From positions 682,001 to 746,000 of the forward strand of contig WBMV01004888.1 in assembly GCA_013396655.1 (NCBI GenBank): 64,000 bases of DNA. Direction: 5' to 3'. Made by a program: the position numbers and the translations under genes. The notes below the pieces were generated by a model. The model did not search any database. It was not told the DNA's origin and saw only the letters and a program-made list of their open reading frames with translations. This DNA is from Campylorhamphus procurvoides. Taxonomy: Eukaryota; Chordata; Aves; Passeriformes; Dendrocolaptidae. Position 1 is the stretch's first letter. Each line of letters begins with the position of its first letter. Positions 11,573 through 24,120 of the stretch are shown here, piece after piece.

Positions 11573-12437
11573 TGTAGAATCATAGAATGACATGAGTTGG
11601 AAGGGACCTTGAACCTCAGCTAGGTCCCTCCACAGGCAGGGATACCACCCACTAGATCAAGTTACTTAAATCCTCATCCATTACCCCTTGTCCTATTACC
11701 TTCTCCCTATGTAAAAAGTCGCTCTCCCTCATTTTTTATAAACCCCCTTTCAGTACTGGAAGGCCACAATGAGGTGTCCCCAAAAAGCCTTCTCTTCTCC
11801 ATGCTGAACCACCCCAATTCTCTCAGACTGTCTTCTTTGCAGAGGTGCTCGAACCCTTTGATTGTCTCCATGGCCTTCTTCTGGACCATTCTAAGAGGTC
11901 CATGTGTTTCTTGTATAAAGAGTTCCAAACCTTGACACAGCACCCCAAGTGGGGTTTCACAAAGACAAAGTAGAGGGGGAGAGTCACCTCTCTCGACCTG
12001 CTGATCGTACTTTATGTGATGCTGCCTAAAATATGATTGACCTTCTGGCTTATGTCTAGTTTTTCATCTACGAGAACCCCTAAGTCATTCTCTGCAGGGT
12101 TGCTCTCAGTGAGTTTTTCTCCCAGTCTGTACTTATGTCTGGGATTGCCCTGGTCCAGGTACTGGACCTTGAACTTCCTGAAGCTCATTATGTTCCTGTG
12201 GGCCCACTTCTCAAGTTTGTCCATCAGGCCCCACAGACTTGTGGTTATTCAGTGTCATCAAGTCATCTGAAACCTGCTCTTCATTTATAGTAGGAAGAAC
12301 TTCTCTTCCTCAACCATTTCCTAGAGGTTTAGGAACTTGAGAGATGTGGGAAGCCTGACTGACAGTGAAGACTTAGGTGAAAAATTCACTGAGTACCTCA
12401 GCCTTCTCCCTATTTGTTGTCACCTTCTCATTTGCCG
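11573..12437 (-). mobile_element. CR1 LINE with internal deletions
   Basis: The plus strand opens with the complement of the CR1 3' end (GAATCATAGAATGACATGAG), then GTTGGAAGGGACCTTG. Part of the 3' UTR is skipped before the CCCCTTGTCCTATTACC segment near 11684. The ORF2 C-terminal part follows to about 12220. There the sequence jumps to the ORF2 region upstream of and entering the reverse transcriptase, which continues to about 12437. The catalytic palm between these two parts is missing. The copy is old and cannot move. Confidence 0.92.
11707..12437 (-). pseudogene. Broken CR1 ORF2: pre-RT linker joined to C-terminus
   Basis: On the minus strand, 12430-12362 reads as an EKAEVLSEFFT-like segment, then a stop, then VFTV, typical of the linker between endonuclease and RT. 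Near 12260-12222 it reads [11 protein letters not shown], the start of the RT fingers. It then continues directly as [11 protein letters not shown] (near 12218) with [11 protein letters not shown] and [11 protein letters not shown], which normally lie after the catalytic FADD box. Further C-terminal landmarks (RELGWFSMEKRRL, 11707-11943) occur in another frame. Several stops and frameshifts are present. Everything between the fingers and the post-palm part is deleted. Confidence 0.88.
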
Positions 12438-13963
12438 GGGGTGGTAGATGGTACACTCTCCTTAGCACAGTGTGGAAGATGGGTAACTGCTAGGCTAACC
12501 GCACTCTTGAATCAGAGTCTGTTTAATACAGAGGAAAGAACCTGTAGTTCCTGTTAAGCAAACTGCAGAGAAATTGATGGTGAAAAGATTAAAATCAGAT
12601 ACACAATGTATTGCAGATTTCACCTTGATATCATTCACGTTGGGAAGAAATGGCATAAGATAAGAGAAACAACAGCAAAATAGTTTTCTACAAGTGAATA
12701 TCTCCAGGTTATAAACTCATCTTGTTCAACTTGGCACAATTTAATTACATTAGTAAGGAATATCTGGTAAGTCATTGTATAATTAGGCAAATTTGAGTAG
12801 TTAAGTCAGCAATTATCAGCACAACTGCATTCATAAGTTGCAACTTAATTGTTTTATTGAGTGCCATTGTTCTGTATTTGCAAAACTACTGCATTTCAGG
12901 TAATTGTAATGTACCAGTATGACAGGAAGCTAATAACACATATAAGCACATTCCTTGTTTTTCTGCAATATTGTAATGAGCTATGAGACTAGAAATAGCT
13001 GATCAGCATTTCTTGAGTTGTACTCCTGTATTACCATTCCATACAATGCCACTAAAAGTAACTCAGTTTGCTAAGGATAAGCCCAAGCAATTCTGGCAGA
13101 AGAAACTTCCTTCTTTCACCTTCATGTCATCTATTTTAGTAGCGCAGAGCATCTCTTCCTGGAGCTTCATATGTCTCCTCATCCCCATGACAGCTTTGGG
13201 CAGAAAAAACACTCCCAATGGTACTCTCACTGGCTCAGAAAAACTGAGCTTCAGAGGCATAACTTATTTGAGGACAGTTAAAGGTTGAGGGCAGGGCCAA
13301 GCCTGAGCCTTCAGTCACAAGTCACAGTCCCATGATTTTTTTACATTGTTCCATCAAAATAAAATAAGTAGTGATTTCCCCTCTGTTCGAAAATGTTTCA
13401 TGGGAACAATTCCTTCCCCTTGCCAACAGAACTATTCAGATGTAAACCTGCTGTGACCAAAAGTCAAACCATCTTAATAATGTGAATTGCTTTAGGTCAG
13501 TTGTTTCTATCTTTCTCTCTGCTCTACCTCTTGACAGAAGTCTGCTTGACCTCTTCCAAACTCTGATTTCAAATAGAAATTGTAGCAGTGCCCCACAGAG
13601 GCCATTTTGATTTGAAGATTGCAGGAGACAGAGGATAAAGTTAATAAAATTGGCAGACTGCAAATAGCCACTTGATGTTATTTAATGTTTCTTCTGTTCA
13701 AAGGGGTCATAAGGATCATCTTCCAGTTCTGTTATGGGGAAAATCAAGTGCTAAGGAAAAGAACATTTTTGTCAAATTCACTTCACTGCTGAAGGACTGA
13801 AAAATGCAGCAAATTCTTATCACTAATATCGCTAATAATTACTTCATACTTTGCTGAACCAAGGCAAAAAATAAATTGATTAATAAATGCTCCCAATAAG
13901 AATTGAAATTTAAAGAAAATTCTAACTCGTTTCCCTCCAAAAAAAAGATAATGAGTAAGAAAG
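12438..13963. other. AT-rich noncoding DNA, nothing recognised
   Basis: No gene or mobile element is recognised. Two open frames overlap on opposite strands at 12983-13288, but neither resembles a protein I know. Confidence 0.55.
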
Positions 13964-14500
13964 TGTTATCTGGCAGCTAATCACCACACAGCTGCTTCTT
14001 CATTCCCCCATATTAGATGGGGGAAAGGTTCAAAAAGGCAAAATCGAGGTCATTTGTGGTTTGAGATAAAGTTAGTTTAATAGGTGAAGCAAAAGCTGTG
14101 TATGCAAACAGCATATAACCAATTCCTTCAGTATTTCCCAGACACTCAGCCACCCCTATGAGATCAGGGCTCCATTACATGTAACAGATATTTGAGAAGA
14201 CAAATGCTGAATGTTCCTCCTCCCTTCTTCTTCTTTATATGCTGAGCATGATGTCATATGGTATGGAATATGCCTTTAGTCAGCTGGGGGCAGCTGTCCC
14301 AGCTGTGTCCTCTCCCAGCTTCTCAAGCACCCCCCGACTACTCACTGAGGGCGCATTGTGAGAAACAGAAAAGGCTTTGACTCTGTGTAAGCACTCCATA
14401 GTAATAACGAAAACACCTCTGCCATACTGCTTTCAGTCCAAATCCCAAACATAGCCCCACACAAACTACTACAAAGAAATTTAACTCTAATCTAGAGGCA
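13964..14500 (-). mobile_element. Partial avian endogenous retrovirus LTR
   Basis: The minus strand matches an LTR family I recognise as widespread in birds. Reading minus: a block complementary to 14420-14495, the TGACRTCATGCTCAG-like area at 14243-14257, a TATA box (complement of 14234-14239), a CCTATTAAACT-type poly(A) signal (complement of 14073-14083), CTTTATCTCAAACCAC, then a CCCCCAT-n-GGGGGA inverted piece and the 3' end near 13964. The 5' end is diverged and fades at about 14500. No internal retroviral sequence adjoins it, so it is probably a solo LTR. I believe the family is ERV-type but do not assign a database name. Confidence 0.82.
14076..14239 (-). promoter_or_regulatory. LTR TATA box and poly(A) signal
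   Basis: On the minus strand a TATAAA box is the complement of 14234-14239, and an ATTAAA poly(A) signal is the complement of 14076-14081. Both sit where the recognised LTR family has them. Many substitutions suggest the promoter is no longer intact. Confidence 0.55.
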
Positions 14501-17500
14501 GCATTTCTACTTACAAAAATAATAAGCAAACTTCAATTCCATATCCACTGTTTCATTTGGGGGCTTTAGTTTTTTTAAATATCTTCCACCATATAATGAG
14601 TTTCTTCATGGCAACAAACTGTGATTGCATCCTTCAACCCAGGGGCAAGTCAAAGTCTAAAGGTGTTTCATCTTCAAGGGACTTAGCATGTAAGTAATCT
14701 GGTTGAATTTTAAGATAGGAAAAATTACAATACACATATATGCCTTGTGCATTTCTGACCCTACCTAAAGTTTCTGATCTTTATATACCTGCTACTTATC
14801 CAAAATCACACATTGTTTTTATGTCAAAAAGCATTTTCATTAAAAATCTGGAACCTCTATTATAGACATGTCACCTTTGTGTCTGCAGGCTGAAATTAAA
14901 GTTATTAAAAGTGGCTGAAAAATATGACTGGAGATTTTACAAGCAATCAGAGGCTGGTAGGAGGTGTAAATTAGAATGATTATGACACAGATCACTGTAA
15001 ATTCTTGCACTAACCAATTACGAGCATACAAGGTACAATCTTTTTTCTGTACTTCTTTCTGCGGAATAGCATCAGTGACCTGGCAAAAACTTATGCTCCA
15101 GGGAAAGGTGGATTAGAAAGATAATTGAAGAGAGAAAAAAAAAATAATAGCATACAAAATCCTCTGCTGTAAGGATATTGATACAAATTAGGTCCATGAT
15201 CAGCTGCCACTGAAAGATACTGTCAGGCTAGTAACCTTGATGGACATTGTAGTCTCAAGTTTAGTTCCTTGAGATCATTAATTAACATGTCTGCTTTGGA
15301 AATATGAAGAAACTGGATGAAATATGGAACTGGAAATCAGTTAGGGACTGCCTGACTACTCCAAACAGGTTCAAACCATACAGATACTAAAGAAATAGTT
15401 TGAGAGTGAGTTATATAGTACTTCAAGTCTACCACCAGACCCATTTGACATCCATCTTTGCCACTTTCAGATGAGAACTGGATATTTGTATTTGTCTGAT
15501 GAAGTATTATACAACTTTGAGAGCCAAAAAGTCATCTTCACGTGAAGACTGTGCTTTGTTAGGCAACAGCATCTAAAATGGACTCTCTTCTCCAAGGGCA
15601 TTTATAGTCCTATTTTTCATTGTCATCAGTACACAGATCTCAGATTTCATCCAGGTATGGGTAACAATAAACACAGTGTCAGACATCTGATGTTCTTTGT
15701 GTCACAAATGGGAGTTTGTTCTGAATTGAATATTCTGATCATTTTCAGAAATACTTAAATTATGGGAATCCTGTAACAATTAAGTGTTTACTGAACCAGG
15801 AAAGATAATTATGTCACCATATGTATACACTGTTCTCACAGCCTTTTAATACAACTTGGAAACTGGACAAAGTCTAAGTAAGGTGGAAAGGGATATTGAA
15901 ACTTTGGAGCAGATCTCATGTATGGAATGACTGACTGACCAGAGTAAATTTCTGCACCCTGGGCAAGAGACAACTGAAAGCAGATCAGTTGGTGAATACA
16001 AAACTCTGAATGACATGCAGAGGATAGAGAGGGTTTTAAAATTCTCTTTCTTCCATTGCAGGCATCAATAGTATCAAATGAGGAGAGCAAAAGCACAAAT
16101 TAAAGGACGTGGTTCTTCAGGCAATAGGTAGCAGAACTACCAAGTCCAAGAGCAGGGAAGTATCATATATGCTTGGCCGGAGACAGAAAATGGGACTAGA
16201 TTCAACCTGTGAGCAGAAGTAGTACAGCTGTGCTTATCAATGCTTTGCATGTTTCACTTCTCTGTGTATATTTCCATACAGTTGCACAACACAGTTTTTG
16301 AGAGTTCAAAGAGCACCTCCCTCTAAAAAGCTACAGGCAATAATCTTTCCCAGGTTTCAAATTAAGCTGTTTTGCCACAGAGTTCATGCTGACTCTTCTC
16401 AGAAAGAGTGCCACAGCAAGGAGATTCCTCTGTCCTAAGACTGCCTGAACACATGTTAACTCCCTAATTTCCCGTATAAGATAAATACATTATTTTTATT
16501 TATGATGTTGATCTCCTAAGCACTTTGTTCTTGGGGGATTGTTCCCTTCCCCTGAGGAAGAGTGAAGGAATTACTCTGTTTGAGAATATATATGGAAATC
16601 AATTTTTTTTTTGTCACCACAGGATGGGATGAATAAAAGTTACATAATATTAATCAGTTATTACTATGCTTATTATCAAATGAGCTCAGATTTTACCTCA
16701 GGCACTTTTTAGAGACTCACTTCTGTCACATTTTGCCACACTTAGTAGAACTCTATAATCGTATGGCTTTTCCACTTCTGGAAACATGAGCTGCTGCAAG
16801 GATATTATGGGAGAATGTGTTGTTGGTATAAAAGTGAGGGGAAATGGAGTAGATGGATGCCATTAGCTCCTAAATGTCAAGGTTCTTGCATAACATGCTC
16901 AGTTTCCAGTTCCTAATGAGATATGCAATGCTTAATCTGAGTTCTAAACACAATGTCAGGAGGGCAACCAGACATGTAAGAAAAAAATGTTATTATGGAA
17001 GATTGTCCTGTCAATCATAAATTTCTTCATATGTCTTTTGATCATGACCCTCTGCTAACATTTCCAGTTTTGTTCTGCAGTAAAGGCTAATTAACCTCTA
17101 CATGTTATGAAGAATAAAAGGAATTTAAAATAGTACCTGTGCCAGTATTGTCGGACACAGATCCTTTGCTCAAAACTAAGTGACAAATGTCAAAGCAGAA
17201 GACAACAAGAAAAGAAGCATGAACAAAAAGAACATCTGGGCCACACCAGGGAAGAAGAAAAGGCACACCAGAGAAGATAAGAAACCTTGCTGGGAGGATG
17301 CACACAAGCCAAAAAGGAAATTTCTTCAGCAAATGTAGAACAACTCATCCACACAGCTCACCTCTACAAAGACCTAATCCTAAACTCATCTCATGAACAT
17401 AAAACTTAGCAAATCATAGAGAGAGCTCTGCTAGTCCAAACACTGATGCAGACAGGAAGACAGAGCAGTCCAGAGAGCCTTGATTGCAGCAGGATATTTG

Positions 17501-20500
17501 TCCAGTGGCAGAATGCACACAAATTTGTGTAGAGCTTGACAAGAATTTTCTGATCTTTGAAGTCTGCCACAGCTTCTATAGTAAGATCCATTGCTGCCCT
17601 TGCCTTTGCTCTCCTTGACAGTGTGCATAAGGTTGTTTCATTAACCCATTCTGTAATAAAAATCACCATCATAAGTGAGCTTCACAGGCAGCTAAGTACT
17701 AACCCATGTGCTGGACAGAAAATGCTCCTTCTTCCAAAGTGTGGTAGCGGCTGCAGAGGTTAATGGTAATGGGAGCTAATAAATATGTTGTAATAAATAT
17801 GCTCTCTTGTTCATCATCTGATGGATTTCAGCTGAAGTAGCATGATTTTTTTTTTGTTCTTGAAAGTTTGGATGATGTGTGAAATCACTTGTGGAACACA
17901 GAAAGCACATGTGGAACATAGGATGAGGTTTTCATTGTGACAGATATGATTAAACTGCTGTATGACACAAACTTCTGCTGACATAAAGTTAATCCTTTTA
18001 AGCTCTACTGACAAATGTGTGGAATTTTTAAATGTGTTGCTTTATGGTTTTCTTTGTTATTTCTCTATTTACCACTCTCAGTTTCAGAATTCATTTGGGG
18101 GAAAAAACCAGCAGCCATCATAACTCCTGATCTTATGAAGATGTGCATCCTTGACTACTTACCCTCAGCTCCTGGATTCATGTGATTAGTTGAACATCTT
18201 TTGTTTTATAAGTAGAGTTTGTTTTGTATTATGGTGACAGGATTAAAAAAAACAACAACCCTACTGCCACCAAAAAGAGCCCCACTCCACTCTGAAAATC
18301 TGACTAGAGAGATAATAGAGTTCCTATCCAAAAAGCTGACAAGGAAGCATGGCAGTCACTCTCTGTAAAGTGTATCCCAAATCTACATATTCTTACATAT
18401 TGAGGTACATAATCTATTGTTTCCTGAAAATGTCATGTGAATAAAGTTGCACTTAAGTTTTTTTGAAGAACAGTTACAGAAATTCTTTTTTTTCCTGAAA
18501 CCTACACACAGTATTTGCAATGAAGATTGCTTTCTGTGAACAGAAATTCGGAATAAGATCAATGTGCCACCAGTTGTCATGGTGCCAGAATTTGAAACAA
18601 CAGCTGATATAGCATAGTATCACTTTTGAGCCAAAGTTTTTATAGAGATGGAAGACTCTTCAATCAAGAAACCTGATGAATTGATTCTATTGTGATACAT
18701 GGGCAGAGAGTGAAAGTAGCATACTAGCCATTACTGAAATGAGATTGTGGAGTTAGTGGAGAGGAGGTGGAAGGAAAGAGCAATAAAATCAAGGAAGTTA
18801 AACAAAACCAGGGAGTGAGATAAAAAAAGAGAAGGAAGATCAGACGGTGTTCATTCAAAAAGATACAATAAAAGATCAGAAGGAAAAAATAAAAACAAAC
18901 AGACAAAGAGAAAACAAGGGAATCAGGAGAAGGTAAACAGGAAAAAAAGAAGAGGAATTTACATGAGCATTATTTTTGAATTTACAATCCATCAGAGTTG
19001 ACTAAATTATCACTTATTTACAATGGAATATCAGGGTGTGGGGAAGATATTTTCTATTTACTTCTTGTGAAAGTTGAATGCACCTGCAAAAGAAAGAAAG
19101 GGAAGTCACACTGGAAAATACCTAGATAAAATCATTGTCCAACACCAAAGCCTTTTTTTTCACAGAAATTGGAGTTTTCTGGGTTTATTTGGAGGAGGGC
19201 AGAGAACTTTTTTTCTTTTTCCTGTGAGTGAGTAGGAGCCATGGGAGTATTTTTTAAAGTCAGAGTATACAAGTTAGATAATCACAACTATTTAATAAAT
19301 TACCTTTGTCTTTTTCAGACAAAAAAAGATAAAGATACATTAATTATCTTGAGATACAAACATGCAAAAACAAATCCAAGAGAAATTCACAAGTATGTAT
19401 TCAGTGGGGTTCTAAACTAGGGCTATAGCCATCCACACGCTTCCATCTTTCAAACAACACAACACAGCTCTGACATTTCAAGTGATAATGTGCACAGGGA
19501 AAGTAAATTCCCCATTGATAAATGTGGATTCAGTTACTCATTTGACAAAGCAGTATCAGAATTGTCAACTGAGAAATAAAATATGTGTTATTTTGTGTCC
19601 TCTCTCTAGCAAGTCAGCATTGGCTCAGGAAGTACCACTGGCAATTGTAGCTGCTCGTTCTCACCCTCTGGTTCAGGCCATGGGCCGCAGAAATGCACAG
19701 AAGTTCACTGCAAGTGAGGGTTTGCTTCCCTGGAAAAAGTGTAGATTCGGGGGAAATCAATGTCCATTCTGCCAGGATGGAATACACTGAGGGGCAGTGA
19801 CCAAGAATACTCCCAGCAGAGAGTCAAACTGTGTGATTTCAGTGGGGTATCTGGAGCACAGAAGAGTTTATGAAGCACATGGACTTGACTCCCAAAAGAG
19901 CATGAAAGAGTAATAAAAAGAGTCATAAGGGGTCGAAAATTTTATTGCAGTCTAAGCTGAGAGACTCTCCCTGCATAAAATAGAATAAAGGTCAGACTTT
20001 CTTTACTAAACTCTTGAAACATGTAGAAATCAAGCTAGACACCTAGACAGCACTTATCTCTGTTAAATTTTAATTTTGATAGTAAAAGTAAGATGGCTGG
20101 GGAAAAAAAAAAACAATCAAACAAAAAAAACCAGCTTCCAAACAGAAAAACATGAGAAAGGCTTATCCAGGAGATATCTCACCATGGAAAAGTGATTTAA
20201 TACATTAACTCAACACATATGCTTTAGATTAAAGCATGTATTTATTTTGTATTCATCAGAGAACTTAAATCACACAGTGATTCAGTAGAATCAAGGCACA
20301 CCTGCAAGATTCAACATAGGTTCAAATACTTTGCTGAATCAGGGCACAGTTTAGGTATCAAAGAAATGTAGTTCTGCTCTCACTCAGTAAATTTGATAGT
20401 GGTGTGCAGGTTATATCCCTTCCATGCCTCTCAGTTGTCATGTGGGAGTACCAGAGTGTTTCTTAAACACAGAGAACTAATGAATAATTCATGAGACTCT

Positions 20501-21212
20501 CAGTTATTACTTAATCACAGCTACTTTATGAGTTGATGGAATTTGTGTTGATATGAAGGGAAAATAACACAGCACTTTCTGAAACATAATAGTGAAGACA
20601 AAGCTAAAACTAAACTAAGTTAGTATTAAAAATATGAGAAGTGCAGAAGAGAAAAGTAGTGATTGAAAACCAAACAGACATTTGAAAGATTTTATCAGAA
20701 AGACCTTTGTAATAGCATAGACAAAGTGCTCATTTCTATGGTATGATGCTACAGTTCACACTTACATAGAGGATCAACTTCTTCCACAAATGTCCCATGA
20801 AAACTGCAGATTAATCAGTGTTGGGGCTAAAATTATTTGCAAGTAGAGTGCATCAGAAAAACATTTAAAAACCTGACCTAAACTGCCACTGATTGTTTCC
20901 TAAACTTATTTTTTTCACCAAGAATATGAGTGGCAGAATGAAAACTACAGATAGTCAAAAATTAAATCTTTTCCTTGCCTACTAAACTCCTTTCCCCCAA
21001 GTTAACAGTACAATCAAGATTATTAACTCTAAGGTTGCCAAATTTAATAATTTGTTTATTTAAATTAATTGGATCTGAGATTTCTTCTTCCAAACCATTG
21101 CTATTATGAAGAATCTTATGTAGAACTAGTCAATACTTCAGATTTCATAACATCCATGTGGCAAGTCCCAATTCACTGTGCTCATACTCCATTATTTATA
21201 CTGTTGTAATAA
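14501..21212. other. Long AT-rich noncoding block
   Basis: About 6.7 kb with no gene, CR1 or LTR that I recognise. Small features are A runs near 15137-15147, a T run at 16603-16612, a short hairpin near 20218-20238 (ATGCTTTA-GAT-TAAAGCAT core), and the purine-rich stretch listed separately. Open frames reach about 102 codons (19482-19790) but look like chance. The block could hold diverged old repeats that cannot be seen without alignment. Confidence 0.5.
18752..18955. repeat. Purine-rich strand-asymmetric stretch
   Basis: For about 200 bases the plus strand is mostly A and G (GGAAGGAAAGAG, GATAAAAAAAGAGAAGGAAG, GGAAAAAAAGAAGAGG and similar) with few C or T. There is no clean repeat unit. 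It is simple-sequence-like and may have begun as a (GAAA)n array. Confidence 0.6.
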
Positions 21213-21283
21213 GGCCTGTTCTAAAGCCCTTTGAAGTAAATGAAAAGACTCCCACTGACTTCAAAGGATTTTCTATTAGGCCC
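21213..21283. repeat. Old palindromic repeat, copy 1
   Basis: The left arm (21213-21241, GCCTGTTCTAAAGCCC then TTTGAAGTAAATG) pairs imperfectly with the right arm (21253-21282, CACTGACTTCAAAGG then ATTTTCTATTAGGC). By eye about two-thirds to three-quarters of positions pair. I recognise the pattern (TGATCCAAAGCCC arms with CATTGACTTCAA in the middle) as an ancient amniote palindromic repeat, but I do not know its database name. Confidence 0.6.
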
Positions 21284-22400
21284 AGAGTATTTTCTTTGCA
21301 AGGTTTTTGTACTTGATAATATCTGATATGATAAAATCTGTGCCCCCTTTCTCCCCCTCACTCCAACCCTGGGTGTTATTTTTAATATTTATGGGTTACT
21401 TATTTATCTGGATTTTTTGCTTTATACAAAGATAATTTTTAATAAAAGATAAAGTTTTAAAAACAAAAGTTTGAAAAAATCTCATTTTAAAAATGTCAAA
21501 TTTGAATATTTTGGAAATAAAAAATTCATTTTGTAAAGGCTGAGATATTTTAGGTATTGAATAAAATATTTACTCACGATTTCAGCCTCTTTTTTTTCTG
21601 TAGGTGTTACTTGGATTTGTGCATAGGTTTATCTTCCCCAAAATATATTTCTATTAATGAGTTTTTAATGGGTGCCAAATAAAATGCTCAGACATAAAAA
21701 TTCAACTGCTGATAATTTCAGTGGAAATCAAACTTGTGCAATACACAGAAATCCTTGCCTTTATGAATCTTACTGTCTCTGATAAAGATTTTTAAACACT
21801 TGTTTGGAGCTGCTCAAACTCCTGTGATCTTGATTGAGTTTCATAACTTTTGTATTTCACAGTGACTCTACCTTTGTTTGAGACCTTGGGGATGTATAGC
21901 TCCCTGTCTTTTCCTTCCCTTTTTCTAAATTTAAATACAACATTCACATACAACTTATGCTGAAGTATTTAGCAGGTTGTAGCATGGTCTGGTAAACCTC
22001 CACCTTATATCTCTTTTGTGTTATGTGCAGTGAGATGTAGGTCTTAGCAAAAATTAAGAATATTTTTCTTCCTCTTTTTATGCAGTTAGACCTTCTAAAA
22101 CAATTTGGAGGAGGTTGCTTACCCTGCAGTATACATGCAATCTTCATAACATTTTCATTATTTTTCATTCATTATAGGACACCATTTTTCATGAGCACTT
22201 TTCAGGCCAGCAGCTTCTGAGGGATGTATTTTATCTCTTAGATAAAAAATCTTGAGCAAATGCAGATCAGTTCTTTTAAGATCAGCAACAAATAATTATG
22301 TAATGTATAATGAAACTATAGGGTTTGTTTTCTTTTACTTTCACTATATAAATACCTGATTGCCTTGATGTTTAAGTTAGTGTACTACAATTTAAAGGGT
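21284..22400. other. Very AT-rich noncoding DNA
   Basis: Contains long runs of A/T words (for example 21415-21530) and nothing recognisable. No gene is seen. Confidence 0.55.
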
Positions 22401-22464
22401 GTGATCTAAAGCATACTGAAATCAATAGAAACTTTCACTTGATCAAAATGGACTTTTGGTCTGA
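22401..22464. repeat. Old palindromic repeat, copy 2
   Basis: GTGATCTAAAGCATACTGAA and ATCAATAGAAACTTTCACTT, then GATCAAAATGGACTTTTGGT, show the same design as the copy 1.2 kb upstream: an arm, a CAATAG/ACTTTCACTTGA middle and a GGACTTTTGGTC arm. It is more diverged than copy 1. Confidence 0.5.
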
Positions 22465-23778
22465 ATTTAACACATCCAACAAATTGATTTCACTTACTGT
22501 CAATCTGACGTTATAGATTAATTTCTATAATGGGGAAACTGTGAGCTAACAATTTCAGTTTCTAGTTGTTAAGAGATTTATGTATCATTTATAATGAAAT
22601 CATGAGCACAAGGCATTTATAACAGAAAGACCCACAAGAATGCAAATCATGAGAGATGTAACTACTTCCTAGAGCTAGAAAAGTACTTTGGATGTGTGCC
22701 CCTCTTTCTAATGTAGTTTTCTTTGGTAGTAGGCACTGTCATGCAGATCAAATGGCACTGTGACCTCCGTTTACTTTCTGTCCCACAGTATAGACAGTGC
22801 CAGATAAAAGGCACCTTTTACAGCACTTGCAAAATAATGCTGAGTCCAGTCAATTCCTTAAATAGCGCAAAGCAGAGGAGTGGAATATGTGGTTATTCAA
22901 GGACTGCACAACCCCACATGCTGCAGTTCCATCCTGGAATTAATTGATGGCCTTCTTTCTCATGTCCTTAGAACCTCACAAGTGTGCTGGCTTTCATGAT
23001 GGTGACCCCTCAGTTTGGTCACTGACAACAAGCAAACCCCATTTCCAAACTCTTCCTGTAGTACAAGATGAAGCTGACAGTCTGCTGGAAATTGTCTCTG
23101 ATAAATAGACATGCCTCTCTGGTCATCTGGCTGGATTGACGCTAACTGATTCAATTACTTTGGATTTGAAACTGACAAAAATTTCAGTTCTTTTATGTAT
23201 TGATATTATTCTCTGTCCTAAAGGCTGTGATCTGGAAGGGAATTCCCACAAGCAGCCAACATGGAATTGCATTTAATACTGTGAAGGCTATTCCTGCTGA
23301 GCACCAGGACAGTGCGCACTGGTTCATGGTTCATGGAAGAGAGAAATGTCACTATTCACGAAAAGCTTTCTCCATTTTATATATCATTTATCACTTTCAG
23401 CTGGTATTACTCAAAAAGAGAGGGCAAGCTCAGGGCATGGCCACCACATTCACACTTTTAACAATTTCTAATTCACCAAACTCAATATTTGTTCCTGCTT
23501 TACAGTGGCCTTGTCATGAAACAGGCAACTAAAATCACTCTTTTCATGTTATACATTCCAGGACCTCAAACAACTGTATTGTAGTCACAACAATAGACCA
23601 TCAAAAGTAACTTGTGGGTACAAAGCACTGGAAAATTCACCAGAATAAATATATTCATCTACCATACCTGGATGGCCACAAAAATCCAGTAAATACAGAA
23701 ATATAGAGAGGAAAGGCAGAGAGTATTAAGATGCCCCTAACATCTGCATTTGCAAAAAACAGTGGCCAAAACATTTTG
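22465..23778. other. Noncoding DNA, nothing recognised
   Basis: Open frames at 22723-22947 and 23200-23532 are short and do not resemble known proteins. No mobile element is recognised. Confidence 0.5.
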
Positions 23779-24120
23779 CAGAATCAAAGGATAACTGAAG
23801 TGGTAAGGGACCTCTGGAGGTCATGAAGTCAACCATTCCTACACAAAGCAGGGTCGGCTAAAGCAGTTTGCCCAAGGCTCCATTCATTACCTTTTTTTAA
23901 GATCTGCAAAGGTGGAGACACCACTATCTACATAACTTGTCCCCATGTTCAATCAGCCTTAGGGTAAATAGATTTTTTTCTTTACACAGAATTTTTTATA
24001 TTTCAGTTTGTGCCCAATGCCTCCTCTTCTGTCACTGGATGCCTCTGAGTCTTGCTCCATCTTTCTTAGCATTCCCTAGCAGGTATTTATACATATTAAT
24101 AAGACTCTCTCAGGGAATAA
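23779..24120 (-). mobile_element. CR1-Y-like LINE fragment
   Basis: The plus strand reads as the complement of the CR1-Y-type 3' end: CAGAATCAAAGGATAACTGA, then GGGACCTCTGGAGGTCATGA, AAGCAGGGTCGGC, GTTTGCCCA, and TTTCAGTTTGTGCCCAATGCC near 24001-24021. It continues to TTTATACATATTAATAAGAC near 24106. The GGACCTCTGGAGGTCAT block distinguishes this subfamily from the other CR1 copies nearby. It is 5'-truncated and many substitutions mark it as old. Confidence 0.85.

Noticed and set aside
16790..16860. TATAAAAG near 16830 as a gene promoter
   Set aside because: No GC-rich context, CCAAT box or downstream frame; a TATA word alone is expected by chance in AT-rich DNA.
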